From the NCBI RefSeq assembly GCF_004795055.1, contig NZ_SSBJ01000035.1:1-64000 (forward strand): a DNA stretch of 64,000 nucleotides, read 5' to 3'. The number at the start of each line of letters is the position of its first letter. Within the stretch, counting starts at the first letter, position 1. This document shows positions 17,546 through 25,780 of the stretch, in pieces. The notes beneath the pieces were generated by a model, which saw nothing but the letters and a program-made list of their open reading frames with translations, was not told the origin of the DNA and ran no database searches. This DNA comes from Streptomyces sp. A1136. GTDB lineage: Bacteria; Actinomycetota; Actinomycetes; Streptomycetales; Streptomycetaceae. The position numbers were made by a program, and so were the translations under genes.

Positions 17546-18583
17546 TCAGCCCCGCCGCGGCGCCCCGGAGCCGACCAGTCCTTCCAGACCGTCCCACCCT
17601 CTCGCACCGCCCGCGCCGACCGCGCCCTCCAGGCCCACCGGCTGGACCAACCACCCGAAATCCCCGAGGCCCCCGCGCGCGGTGAGTTCGGCCGCCTCCC
17701 CCGCCGAGGCCAGGGCCCGCACGTACGCCGCCGGGTCCGTCGACGCCAGCGCCAGCGGCGGCCGGGCTCCCGAGACGCCGAGCACGGCCAGCGCCTCTCG
17801 TTGCGTGAGCAGCGCCGCGTCCGGTCCCGCGCAGGCGTCCAGGGCGACGTGCGCGGTGATGTCGCAGCCGCCGTCCGGGACCGGCGGGACCTCGCGGCCG
17901 CCGCGGAAGCCGGTCAGCGTGCCGTACGGGGGCCTGGCCTCGCGGCTGTGCGCGTAGTCCACCGCCACCGCCAGGCCCCGGTCGAGGGTGGCCACGGCCG
18001 CCGCCCAGGCCTCGTCGCGCGGGCGGCCGATCTCCGCCCGGCCCGGGCCCGGCCACCACCGGTCCACCCAGGCGCGGTCCGGGCCCTCCAGCGGGCCGCC
18101 CGGGCTCTCCGTACCGTCGGGCGCTACCAGGACGTACCGCCCGTCCTCGGCGACCTCCAGCGGGACGTTGTCCAGCCACTCGTTGGCGAACAGGAGCCCG
18201 GTCGTCCCGGAGGGCGGGGCCGCGACCCAGCGGACGCGGGGGTCCAGCCCATCGGGCCGGCCCGCGCGTTCCACGGCGTACGGACGCACCCGCGCCGCCG
18301 TCGTCGCCGGCAGGGCGGCGAGCACCCCGGTCAGGAGTTCCCCGCGCCCCGCCCCCACGTCGACCAGGTCCAACCCCTCGGGGCGGCCGAGGGCCTCGTC
18401 CACCGCCAGGAGGAGCCGGGCCACGGCGCCCGCGTAGAGCGGGGAGGCGTGCACGGAGGTACGGAAGTGCCCGGCGGGGCCGGGGCCGCGCGGGTCCACG
18501 TAGAAGCCGCCCGGCCCGTACAGCGCGGCCTCCATGGCCGTCCGCCACCGGACCGGCCCGATCCCTGCACCCTGAGAGCTCAT
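17546..18583 (-). CDS. SAM-dependent methyltransferase, MidA/NDUFAF7-like
   Basis: 345 aa. Family features are an N-terminal MEAALYGPGGFYVD followed by HFRTSVHASPLY, a SAM-binding loop DLVDVGAGRGELL, FANEWLDNVPLEV (the conserved NEWxDxxP-like segment) and VDYAHSREARPPYGTLTGF. Mitochondrial NDUFAF7 (MidA) dimethylates an arginine of the 49-kDa (NuoD-type) subunit of complex I. The ATG at 18583 is preferred over a GTG 27 nt upstream because it is 7 nt after TAGCCT and the family N-terminus begins here. An orphan NuoD-like gene lies 4 kb away. Bacterial targets are not established, so the link is an inference. Confidence 0.85.
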   Translation of the reverse strand: MSSQGAGIGPVRWRTAMEAALYGPGGFYVDPRGPGPAGHFRTSVHASPLYAGAVARLLLAVDEALGRPEGLDLVDVGAGRGELLTGVLAALPATTAARVRPYAVERAGRPDGLDPRVRWVAAPPSGTTGLLFANEWLDNVPLEVAEDGRYVLVAPDGTESPGGPLEGPDRAWVDRWWPGPGRAEIGRPRDEAWAAAVATLDRGLAVAVDYAHSREARPPYGTLTGFRGGREVPPVPDGGCDITAHVALDACAGPDAALLTQREALAVLGVSGARPPLALASTDPAAYVRALASAGEAAELTARGGLGDFGWLVQPVGLEGAVGAGGARGWDGLEGLVGSGAPRRG

Positions 18584-18690
18584 CCCCCACAGGCTAAGCT
18601 CACCCTCCACCTTGGGGAGTACGCCCCCTACGCGCGGATCGCCCCTGTGGTTGACTCCCGCACCTATCTCCTTTGCCTACGCTGGGTTAC

Positions 18691-19893
18691 GTGCAGCGCC
18701 TCTACGATTTCCTCCGCAGACACCCGACAGGGGTCGACAGCTTCTGGGCCGTCCTCCTGTGCGGGATCGCGCTGCTGGACCTGGCGTCCGCCGACCACTA
18801 CAGCACCGTCGAGCGGCTGCTCATCGTCCCCTCGGTGCTCGCGATGGGCCTCGTCATCGCCCTGCGCCGCACCTGGACCCCGCAGATGTTCTGGCTGGCG
18901 GTGGGCACGGGCGTCTACCAGCTGGCCGCCGGGGTCGACGTGCACAACGGCGACTTCGCGATGCTGGTCATCCTCTACACGGTGGCCGCCTCGGCCGAGG
19001 TCTCGCGCCGGCTGTCGCGCTTCGCGTTCGCCCTCGGGCTGACCGCCGCGCCCCTGTACGCCCTGCGCTTCCACATCGACAAGGGCACCGCCGGGGACAA
19101 CTTCTTCTTCACCCTCTTTGCCATCGTCCCCTTCGCCCTGGCCTGGGTACTGGGCGACTCCCTGCGCACCCGGCGCGCCTACTACGCGCAGCTCGTCGAG
19201 CGGAACCAGCGGTTGGAGAAGGAGCGCGAGGCGCAGGCGAAGGTGGCCGTCGCCGCCGAGCGCGCCCGGATCGCCCGGGAACTGCACGATGTCGTCGCGC
19301 ACAACGTCTCGGTGATGGTGGTCCAGGCGGACGGCGCCGCCTATGTCATGGACGTGGCACCGGAACAGGCCAAGGAGGCGCTCCAGACCATCTCGGGCAC
19401 CGGCCGCCAGGCGTTGGCCGAGATGCGGCGGCTGCTGGGCGTGCTGCGCACCGGCGAGCCGCAGGAGTCCGAGGACTACGTGCCGCAACCGGACGTCGAG
19501 CAGATCGAGGTCCTGGTCGAGCAGGTGCGCACGGCCGGGCTCGACGTGGACTTCGCCGTGGAGGGCGCGCCGCGCCGGCTGCCGAGCGGGGTGGAGCTGA
19601 CGGCGTACCGGATCGTGCAGGAGGCGCTGACCAATACGCGCAAGCACGGGGGCCCGGAGGCGAAGGCGAGCGTCCGGCTGGTCTACTTCGACGACGGGCT
19701 GGGCCTGTTGGTCGAGGACGACGGGCGGGGCGCGGCCCACGAACTGTACGAGGACGGCGGCGCGGACGGCGCCGGGCACGGACTGATCGGCATGCGGGAG
19801 CGCATCGGTATGGTCGGGGGCACGCTGGAGGCCGGCCCACGGCCGGGCGGCGGCTTCCGGATCAGCGCGCTCCTCCCACTCAAGAAGAGGTAG
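18691..19893 (+). CDS. Sensor histidine kinase, NarL-type two-component system
   Basis: 400-aa membrane kinase. Residues 1-150 hold about five hydrophobic segments, followed by a linker coiled coil (VERNQRLEKEREAQAKVAVA), a HisKA_3 dimerisation domain with the phospho-acceptor His in RIARELHDVVAHNVSVMV, and an HATPase domain with TAYRIVQEALTNTRKHG, EDDGRG and GHGLIGMRERI. There is no large extracellular sensor, so it probably senses the membrane or a small ligand. The GTG at 18691 (MQRLYDFLRR) is chosen over a TTG 18 nt earlier because TACGCT lies exactly 7 nt upstream, with TTGACT at 18651. The response regulator gene follows after 9 nt. Confidence 0.92.
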   Translation: MQRLYDFLRRHPTGVDSFWAVLLCGIALLDLASADHYSTVERLLIVPSVLAMGLVIALRRTWTPQMFWLAVGTGVYQLAAGVDVHNGDFAMLVILYTVAASAEVSRRLSRFAFALGLTAAPLYALRFHIDKGTAGDNFFFTLFAIVPFALAWVLGDSLRTRRAYYAQLVERNQRLEKEREAQAKVAVAAERARIARELHDVVAHNVSVMVVQADGAAYVMDVAPEQAKEALQTISGTGRQALAEMRRLLGVLRTGEPQESEDYVPQPDVEQIEVLVEQVRTAGLDVDFAVEGAPRRLPSGVELTAYRIVQEALTNTRKHGGPEAKASVRLVYFDDGLGLLVEDDGRGAAHELYEDGGADGAGHGLIGMRERIGMVGGTLEAGPRPGGGFRISALLPLKKR

Positions 19894-19902
19894 AGGTAAC
19901 TG

Positions 19903-20580
19903 ATGTCCATCCGCGTGATGCTCGTCGACGACCAGGTGCTGCTGCGCACGGGCTTCCGGATGGTGCTCGCCGCCCAGCCGGATATGGAGGTCGTCGCCGA
20001 GGCCGGTGACGGCTTGGAGGCGCTGGAGGTGCTGCGGGCCACCAAGGTGGACGTGGTGCTGATGGACGTCCGGATGCCGAGGCTCGACGGGGTCGAGGCG
20101 ACGCGGCGCGTCTGCGAGCCCGAGGAACACCCGAAGGTGATCATCCTGACCACCTTCGACCTGGACGAGTACGCCTTCTCGGGCCTCAAGGCGGGCGCGA
20201 GCGGCTTCATGCTCAAGGACGTCCCGCCGGCGGAGCTGCTGGCGGCGATCCGCTCGGTGCACAGCGGCGACGCGGTGGTGGCGCCGTCGACGACGCGGCG
20301 GCTGCTGGACCGGTTCGCGCCGATGCTGCCGTCCACCTCGCAGGAACCGGGCAACAAGGAGATCGAGCGGCTGACCGAGCGGGAGCGGGAGGTGATGCTG
20401 CTGGTGGCGCAGGGCCTGTCGAACGGCGAGATCGCGGCCCGCCTGGTCCTGTCGGAGGCGACGGTGAAGACGCACGTGGGCCGCATCCTCACGAAGCTGG
20501 GCCTGCGCGACCGCGTCCAAGTGGTGGTCCTGGCCTACGAATCCGGCCTGGTCCGCGCCGGCGGCACCCCTTCCGCCTGA
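19903..20580 (+). CDS. Response regulator, NarL/LuxR family
   Basis: 225 aa, partner of the kinase just upstream. The receiver domain has the acidic pair in MLVDDQ, the phospho-acceptor Asp in VVLMDVRMPRLDG (about residue 54), the switch Thr in IILTTFD and the Lys in GFMLKDVPP. A LuxR-type helix-turn-helix is at the C-terminus (LTEREREVMLLVAQGLSNGEIAARL, SEATVKTHV). Start ATG after AGAGGTAA-like sequence. The pair forms a two-gene operon that ends at a hairpin shared with the convergent PH-domain genes. The regulon is not evident from the context. Confidence 0.94.
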   Translation: MSIRVMLVDDQVLLRTGFRMVLAAQPDMEVVAEAGDGLEALEVLRATKVDVVLMDVRMPRLDGVEATRRVCEPEEHPKVIILTTFDLDEYAFSGLKAGASGFMLKDVPPAELLAAIRSVHSGDAVVAPSTTRRLLDRFAPMLPSTSQEPGNKEIERLTEREREVMLLVAQGLSNGEIAARLVLSEATVKTHVGRILTKLGLRDRVQVVVLAYESGLVRAGGTPSA

Positions 20581-20647
20581 CGCCGACGCCTGCCGTTCGG
20601 GCCGGGCCGGCGGAGGCGGTGCGGTGGGTCCGCGCACCCCGCGGGAC

Positions 20648-20678
20648 CCGGTCCGCGCCGCGACGCGCCGCGGACCGG
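20648..20678. terminator. Shared hairpin between convergent response regulator and PH-domain genes
   Basis: CCGGTCCGCG (20648-20657) pairs perfectly with CGCGGACCGG (20669-20678) around an 11-nt loop in the 106-nt gap between convergent stop codons. Confidence 0.7.
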
Positions 20679-20686
20679 TCATGCCG

Positions 20687-22111
20687 TCAGGTCATCCAGC
20701 GGTCCGGGCGGGCCGACGCGCGAGAGGTGCGGGAACGGTCCGCCTGGGCGTAGAGGAGGGCGGTGGCCTCCGCCGTCGGCCGCAGTCGGGCCGTCACCGT
20801 GTGGTTGGCCCCGGTGTCGACGTGGACGTCGGCCACGCCGTGGGCCCGCTTCCAAGGCCCCCGGGTGAGCCGGACGCTCTGCACCTTCGCGTGCGGGACG
20901 ATCTCCGTACGGCGGCACAGGAGCCCCCGCCGGGCGGCGAACACCGCCTCGGAGACGGCCACCCCGTAGCCCCTCCACCACACCGGGACCACCCACCGCC
21001 CGCCGGACCGCGGGGCGGGGGCGAAGCGCAGGGCCGCGAGGTCGACGCCCGGCAGCACCCGCGCGATGACCTCGTACGCGGCGGCCCGCGCGGCCACCGG
21101 CACCAGGACGTCGTTCTTCGAGCCCGCCACGGCCAGCTCCACCCGCACCCAGCCGCGCCACCGCCACAGCAGCGGCTCGACGATCCGTACGGTCTGCACC
21201 CGCCCGGGCGGCACCGTCTCGTGCACCCGGTCCGCCAGGCCGTGGTCGAGCCGCAACCCGTCGGGGGACTCCGCGACCGTCCAGTCGTACTCGGTGAGGA
21301 ACCGGCCCGCGCTGCTGCTCCAGGCCCAGCCGAGCAACGGCAGCAAGGCGGCGGCGGCCGCCCAGGGGTTGGCGCTGAACCACCACACCACCACCGGCAC
21401 CAGCAGCCCGCCGACGACCGCGGCGAGCACCCCCAGGCTCAGCAGCAAGGAGGCCAGCAGCTCGCGCGGCCCCACCCGCAGCAGCGCGCGCTCCGGCGCC
21501 TCGCCGAGCGCGACCGCCTCGGCCGGGGCGAAACCCGCCGCCCGCGCCAGGAGTTCGGCGCGCAGCGCGGCGGCGTCCTTCTCCGCCAGGTACGCCAACT
21601 CGTCCTTGTCGTCGGTACCGATGACGTCGATCCGCAGCTTCGCGACACCGGCGAGGCGGGCCAGCAGCGGCCGGGTGACGTCCACCGCCTGGACCCGGTC
21701 GAGCCGGATGTGGGCGGTGCGGCGGAAGAGCAGCCCGCTGCGGATGCGCAGCTCGGTGTCGGTGACCGCGTAATGGGTGAACCACCAGCTCAGCAGGCCG
21801 TACGTACCGAACACGAGGAGCAGGGCGACAAGGACCAGGAAGCGGAACGACACGGGCAGCTCCGTGATCCACTCCTCGGCGCGGTCGCCCTGCTGCGCGA
21901 CCACGCCGATGATCGCCGCTATCGGTACCCAGGCGCGCAGCAGCGGGGTCAGCGGGTGCAGCCGCCGCTCGTAGGCGGACGCCGCCGCGGCCGCGGCCCC
22001 CAAGGCGGCGGGGACCCCCACCACCTCCGGCACGCCGCCCACGGCCTTCGCCGGCCCGGCCGCCCCCGAAGCCCCGGCGCCGCCGGCGCCTTCCCCGCCC
22101 GTCGGGCTCAC
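20687..22111 (-). CDS. Bacterial PH-domain membrane protein, YdbT-like
   Basis: 474 aa with several membrane helices and three bPH2 (YdbS/YdbT) modules, recognisable by the repeated pattern of a short strand, GLL/GLA turn and a V-basic-V stretch: LRIRSGLLFRRTAHIRLDRV, LDHGLADRVHETVPPGRVQT and RRGLLCRRTEIVPHAKVQSV. Hydrophobic helices are near LVLVALLLVFGTYGLLSWW and LLLSLGVLAAVVGGLLVPVV. Bacillus YdbS/YdbT contribute to resistance to some membrane-active bacteriocins; function here is unknown. The GTG at 22111 overlaps the stop of the preceding gene (GTGA), so the two are a coupled pair encoding partners. Length is usual for YdbT. Confidence 0.85.
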   Translation of the reverse strand: MSPTGGEGAGGAGASGAAGPAKAVGGVPEVVGVPAALGAAAAAASAYERRLHPLTPLLRAWVPIAAIIGVVAQQGDRAEEWITELPVSFRFLVLVALLLVFGTYGLLSWWFTHYAVTDTELRIRSGLLFRRTAHIRLDRVQAVDVTRPLLARLAGVAKLRIDVIGTDDKDELAYLAEKDAAALRAELLARAAGFAPAEAVALGEAPERALLRVGPRELLASLLLSLGVLAAVVGGLLVPVVVWWFSANPWAAAAALLPLLGWAWSSSAGRFLTEYDWTVAESPDGLRLDHGLADRVHETVPPGRVQTVRIVEPLLWRWRGWVRVELAVAGSKNDVLVPVAARAAAYEVIARVLPGVDLAALRFAPAPRSGGRWVVPVWWRGYGVAVSEAVFAARRGLLCRRTEIVPHAKVQSVRLTRGPWKRAHGVADVHVDTGANHTVTARLRPTAEATALLYAQADRSRTSRASARPDRWMT

Positions 22112-22599
22112 AGGCCCGCCGACCTTGCCTCGCCCAGCTCGGTCAGCCGGTCGCGCAACCGCTCGGCCTCCCCCGGGGCCAGCCCGGGGATCTTCGCGTC
22201 GGTCGCCGCGGCCGCCGTGTGCAGCTGTACGGAGGCCAGTCCGAAGCGCCGCTCCAGCGGCCCCGAGGTCACCTCCACCAGCTGCATCCGCCCGTACGGC
22301 ACCACCGTCTGGGCCTGCCACAGCACCCCCCGGCTGATCAGCAGGTCATCGACCCGCTCCGCGTACCGCCACGACCGCCAGTTCCGCCCGAGCAGCACCC
22401 AGCCCCACGCCAGGGCCCCGAGCCACAGCGCCCCGCAGAGCGCCCACGCCGGGCCGGCCGCCAGCGCCAGTACGACACCGGTCACCGCGGCGAGGAGCAG
22501 CGCCCAGAACACCAGCAGCAGTCGGCGGAGCCTGAGCAGGCCGCCCGGCAGTCCCACCCAGTCGGGGAAGCTCGTCTCACCCGTTGTCCCGATTTCCAT
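22108..22599 (-). CDS. Bacterial PH-domain membrane protein, YdbS-like
   Basis: 163 aa with two adjacent membrane helices (LLLVFWALLLAAVTGVVLAL and an Ala/Leu/Trp-rich second helix) followed by one bPH2 module (DDLLISRGVLWQAQTVVPYG, MQLVEVTSGPLERRFGLASV). It is the short partner of the three-module gene downstream, the usual YdbS-YdbT layout. The ATG at 22599 is 6 nt after TACGCT on the minus strand, without ribosome-binding site, so translation is probably leaderless. It is divergent from the NuoD-like gene, with only 31 nt between the two start codons. Confidence 0.85.
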   Translation of the reverse strand: MEIGTTGETSFPDWVGLPGGLLRLRRLLLVFWALLLAAVTGVVLALAAGPAWALCGALWLGALAWGWVLLGRNWRSWRYAERVDDLLISRGVLWQAQTVVPYGRMQLVEVTSGPLERRFGLASVQLHTAAAATDAKIPGLAPGEAERLRDRLTELGEARSAGL

Positions 22600-22630
22600 G
22601 GGCACAGCGTAGGGCTGAGACAATGCGGCC

Positions 22631-23773
22631 ATGACGGAGACCACGGTCGGCATCGGCGGAGCGGCGGAGAGCACCGACATGGTGCTCAACATCGGACCGC
22701 AGCACCCTTCCACGCACGGCGTCCTGCGCCTGCGCCTCGTCCTGGACGGCGAGCGCATCGTCAGCGCCGAGCCGGTGGTCGGCTACATGCACCGGGGTGC
22801 CGAGAAGCTCTTCGAGGCCCGGGACTACCGGCAGATCGTGATGCTGGCCAACCGCCACGACTGGCTGTCCGCGTTCTCGAACGAGCTCGGCGTGGTCATG
22901 GCCGTCGAGCGGATGCTGGGCATGGAGGTCCCCGAGCGGGCCGTGTGGATGCGGACCCTGCTCGCCGAGCTGAACCGGGTGCTGAACCACCTGATGTTCC
23001 TCGGGTCGTACCCGCTCGAACTGGGCGGGATCACCCCGATCTTCCACGCGTTCCGTGAGCGCGAGGAGCTCCAGGCCGTCATGGAGGAGATCTCCGGCGG
23101 CCGGATGCACTACATGTTCAACCGGGTCGGCGGCCTCAAGGAGGACCTGCCGGCCGGCTGGCTCGGCCGGGCCCGCGCCGCCATCGCCGACGTCCGGACC
23201 CGTATGGACGTCTACGACAAGCTGGTCCACGGCAACGAGATCTTCCGCGGTCGCACGCGCGGGGTGGGCGTGCTGTCGGCGGAGGCCGTGCACGCGTACG
23301 GGGTCTCCGGCCCGATCGCCCGCGCCTCCGGCGTCGACTTCGACCTGCGCCGCGACGAGCCGTACCTGGCCTACGGCGAGCTCCAGGACGTCCTCAAGGT
23401 GATCACCCGCACCGAGGGCGACTGCCTGGCCCGCTTCGAGGTCCTGCTCGACCAGACGCACAACGCCCTCGACCTCGCCGAGGCCTGCCTGGACCGGATG
23501 GCGGAGCTGGCGCCCGGGCCGGTCAACCAGCGGCTGCCGAAGGTCCTGAAGGCGCCCGAGGGGAGCACGTACGCCTGGACCGAGAACCCCCTCGGCATCA
23601 ACGGCTACTACCTCGTCTCGAAGGGCGAGAAGACCCCGTACCGGCTCAAGCTGCGTTCGGCCTCCTTCAACAACATCCAGGCGCTGGCGGTGCTGCTCCC
23701 CGGGCAGTTGGTCGCGGACATGGTGGCGATCCTCGGATCGCTGTTCTTCGTGGTCGGCGACATCGACAAGTAG
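22631..23773 (+). CDS. Orphan NADH dehydrogenase subunit D (NuoD) paralogue
   Basis: 380-aa homologue of the 49-kDa/NuoD subunit that forms the quinone site of complex I. It keeps VLNIGPQHPSTHGVLRLRL, HRGAEKLFE, the PLELGGITPIFHAFRERE region, GGLKEDLPAGW and TRGVGVL. It differs from standard NuoD in places that matter: the RMDY motif whose Tyr contacts quinone reads NRHDW, the ESxRGELG block reads ENPLGINGYY, and the C-terminus is SLFFVVGDIDK instead of DPVMGDVDR. It is about 60 residues shorter than typical actinobacterial NuoD and no other nuo gene is near. ATG at 22631 is 6 nt after GACAAT. It may belong to an alternative complex or have lost catalytic function. Confidence 0.85.
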   Translation: MTETTVGIGGAAESTDMVLNIGPQHPSTHGVLRLRLVLDGERIVSAEPVVGYMHRGAEKLFEARDYRQIVMLANRHDWLSAFSNELGVVMAVERMLGMEVPERAVWMRTLLAELNRVLNHLMFLGSYPLELGGITPIFHAFREREELQAVMEEISGGRMHYMFNRVGGLKEDLPAGWLGRARAAIADVRTRMDVYDKLVHGNEIFRGRTRGVGVLSAEAVHAYGVSGPIARASGVDFDLRRDEPYLAYGELQDVLKVITRTEGDCLARFEVLLDQTHNALDLAEACLDRMAELAPGPVNQRLPKVLKAPEGSTYAWTENPLGINGYYLVSKGEKTPYRLKLRSASFNNIQALAVLLPGQLVADMVAILGSLFFVVGDIDK

Positions 23774-24285
23774 CGGGGCCGCCGCCGACGGGGCGGCTAC
23801 GGCTTCCACCGCAACGGCGCGTTCGCGGCGCTGCTCGAAGCCCTGGGTTACGACGTGACCCGCCACTACGGCGGTGTCGGGAAGGACCCCGCCTCGCGGA
23901 CGGCGAGGACGAGGGGTGGAGCCTGCGCAATCCCACCCGTCCGATGACCCGGATCGGCTTCCGCTCCGCGCCGGCGACGACGGCCGACTTCGCCCCCCTG
24001 CACGCCTGGCTGGCGACGGACGAGGACTCCCCCTTCAGGCGGGCGCTCGTCCTGGGCCGGCGCGACGCCGCGGGGATCGACGTGCTCCAGGGACGGGTCC
24101 TGAGCCGCGTCGACCCGGTCGGGGGCACGAGCAAGCGGGAGTTGTCGGACGACGCGGAGTTCTTCGACGCCGTCACCACCGTCTTCGGGCGGAACGTGGA
24201 CGACCTGACCCCGGCGGACCGCACGGCCCTGTGGGCCCGGGTGCTGCGTGCCCACGAAGCCCGGGCGGCGACGCAGCGGGCCTGA
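23774..24285 (+). pseudogene. Remnant of an arylamine N-acetyltransferase gene
   Basis: Two pieces of a NAT-type enzyme are visible in different frames. Codons from 23792 read GGYGFHRNGAFAALLEALGY, matching the active-site block RGGYCFE...NG.F.ALL..LGY of NATs but with Gly for the catalytic Cys; this frame stops near 23944. A second frame, open from before 23881, continues RPMTRIGFRSAPATTADFAP, LVLGRRDAAGIDVLQGRVL, GGTSKRELSDDAEFF and VFGRNVDDL, the C-terminal third of NATs, to the stop at 24283-24285. The first ~60 residues and the segment with the catalytic His/Asp are missing. It follows nuoD without its own promoter. An alternative is that the ORF from 23944 (113 aa) is still translated. 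Confidence 0.65.
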
Positions 24286-24336
24286 GGCGGCCCGGGGCGA
24301 CGGAGCGGTGTCGGTGGCGGGGTGCAGACTGGGGGC

Positions 24337-24552
24337 ATGTCCCACTCCCCCCGGCGGGCCTGCCCCGCCTGCGGCCGCGACTGCGCCGTGACGGCCGGGC
24401 GGATCGCCCGCCACGACCCGCCCGACGGCCGGGGGCGCGGCGGGCTGGTGTCCTGCCCCGGCTCCCGCGCCCGGGTGATCCTGGGTGCCTCGGCGCCCAC
24501 CCTGGACGGCTTCACCCTGGGCCCGCACCCGGGGCAGCTGCCGTTGTTCTGA
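24337..24552 (+). CDS. Small Cys-containing protein, 71 aa
   Basis: Begins MSHSPRRACPACGRDCAVT, with a CPAC pair and a third Cys four residues on, then AGRIARHDPPDGRGRGGLVSCPGSR with a fourth Cys, so a small zinc-binding fold is plausible. Similar short proteins with a RHDPP...LVSCPGSR segment occur in streptomycetes, as far as I recall, with no known role. The ATG at 24337 is 6 nt after CAGACT and also has GGGGG directly upstream. The C-terminus is LGPHPGQLPLF. Confidence 0.55.
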   Translation: MSHSPRRACPACGRDCAVTAGRIARHDPPDGRGRGGLVSCPGSRARVILGASAPTLDGFTLGPHPGQLPLF

Positions 24553-24597
24553 CCCGGCCGCGTCGAGCCGGGTCCGACCGGGGCGGCGGTCCGCCGC

Positions 24598-25668
24598 CTA
24601 CGAGATCGCGGTGCGCAGGCGACCCACGTCGACCGGCTCGGTCTCGTCGTGGGCCGTCAGGTCGATGACCTGACCCACCGCGCGCTGTTCGGCGGTGGGC
24701 GCCTTGAACTCCGGTTCGGCGTCGCCCTGTCCGGCCGACTCCGCCTTGTGCACCGCGAGGGCCTCCGCGCCGACGACGTCCGCGAGGTCCTCGTTCTGTA
24801 CGGACTCGATCACGGCACGGGCCTGTGCGGCGGTCTTGGTGCCGAAGAAATCGAAGCCGCCCTCGACGCGCGAAGCGGAACGGCGCGGCGCCGAGTACGG
24901 GGCCACCGTCGCAGCGAGGCGCCGGGCCGGAAGCTGCGCGGCGGGGACCCCCGCCTCGGCCGCCGTCCCGGCCTCGCCCGCCGCGCCCGAAGCCGCCGTA
25001 CGGTCGTGCTCGCCGGTCTCGGCCGCCGGACCGGCGCCCCCGGGTCCGGTCGGGCCACCGGCCGCGCCCGAGGCCGCGGCCCGCTGCTCCGCCTTGCGCA
25101 CCAGCGCGGCCATCGCCGCGTTGGCGCGGGCGTACCCGACGGCCGTGGGCGCGCCGCTGCCGGTGCGCTCCTGCGACACCGCCGGGAGCTCCTTCGGCCC
25201 GGCCGCTCCCGCGGCCGCCTCGATGGCGAGCAGCCTGCGCCGCTCCAGGGCGCCGGCGCGCTCCGTTTCGGCGGTCGCGTACCGGCGCAGCAGCGCGGCG
25301 TGTTCGCCGCGCAGGCCCGCCAGTTCGACCCGCTTGGCGCGCAGCTTCGTGTCGAGCTTGGCGCGGAGCACGCGGGCTTCTTCGAGGTCGGATTCGAGTT
25401 CGGCTATCCGCTCTTCCGTCTTCCACTCGTCCTTGACCCGCTCGCGAGCGAGTTCCGCCACCCGGCGGCCGGCCGAGCGGTCCCAGGAGCGCATGACGAC
25501 GGCGCCGGCGACGCCCGCGGCGGCCGTGAGGGCCACGAGCAGGCGCAGCGCCACCGGTTCCGCGAGCAGCCAGGCCGCGCCGGCACCGGCCACGGAAACA
25601 CCGGCGACGGCAGTCGGCGTGAGCAGACGGTGCAGAGGTTCTGGATTGCGGTGGCGTCCACGGGGCAT
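24598..25668 (-). CDS. Membrane-anchored coiled-coil protein, function unknown
   Basis: 356 aa. Two hydrophobic helices close to the N-terminus (about residues 15-60: TAVAGVSVAGAGAAWLLA and LRLLVALTAAAGVAGAVVM) are followed by a charged coiled coil (about 65-145: ERVKDEWKTEERIAELESDL, EEARVLRAKLDTKLRAKRVE). The remainder is Ala/Gly/Pro-rich and probably disordered, then a conserved piece FDFFGTKTAAQARAVIESVQ and a C-terminal VGQVIDLTAHDETEPVDVGR. No enzymatic motif. It is a single gene whose upstream neighbour (ABC transporter operon) reads the same way but is separated by a hairpin. Confidence 0.78.
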   Translation of the reverse strand: MPRGRHRNPEPLHRLLTPTAVAGVSVAGAGAAWLLAEPVALRLLVALTAAAGVAGAVVMRSWDRSAGRRVAELARERVKDEWKTEERIAELESDLEEARVLRAKLDTKLRAKRVELAGLRGEHAALLRRYATAETERAGALERRRLLAIEAAAGAAGPKELPAVSQERTGSGAPTAVGYARANAAMAALVRKAEQRAAASGAAGGPTGPGGAGPAAETGEHDRTAASGAAGEAGTAAEAGVPAAQLPARRLAATVAPYSAPRRSASRVEGGFDFFGTKTAAQARAVIESVQNEDLADVVGAEALAVHKAESAGQGDAEPEFKAPTAEQRAVGQVIDLTAHDETEPVDVGRLRTAIS

Positions 25669-25702
25669 GGCCTGAAATTTACAGGGCGTAGGCGCGGTGT
25701 GG

Positions 25703-25738
25703 GGTAGCCGCCCGGCAATCTCTTACCAGGCGGTTACC
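25703..25738 (-). terminator. Hairpin ending the osmoprotectant transporter operon
   Basis: GGTAGCCGCC (25703-25712) pairs with GGCGGTTACC (25729-25738) with one G-T pair and a 16-nt loop, 43 nt beyond the binding-protein stop codon. Confidence 0.65.
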
Positions 25739-25780
25739 CGCCATTTCCGCATCAAACGCGTAACTGATCTCCGTACGGCG

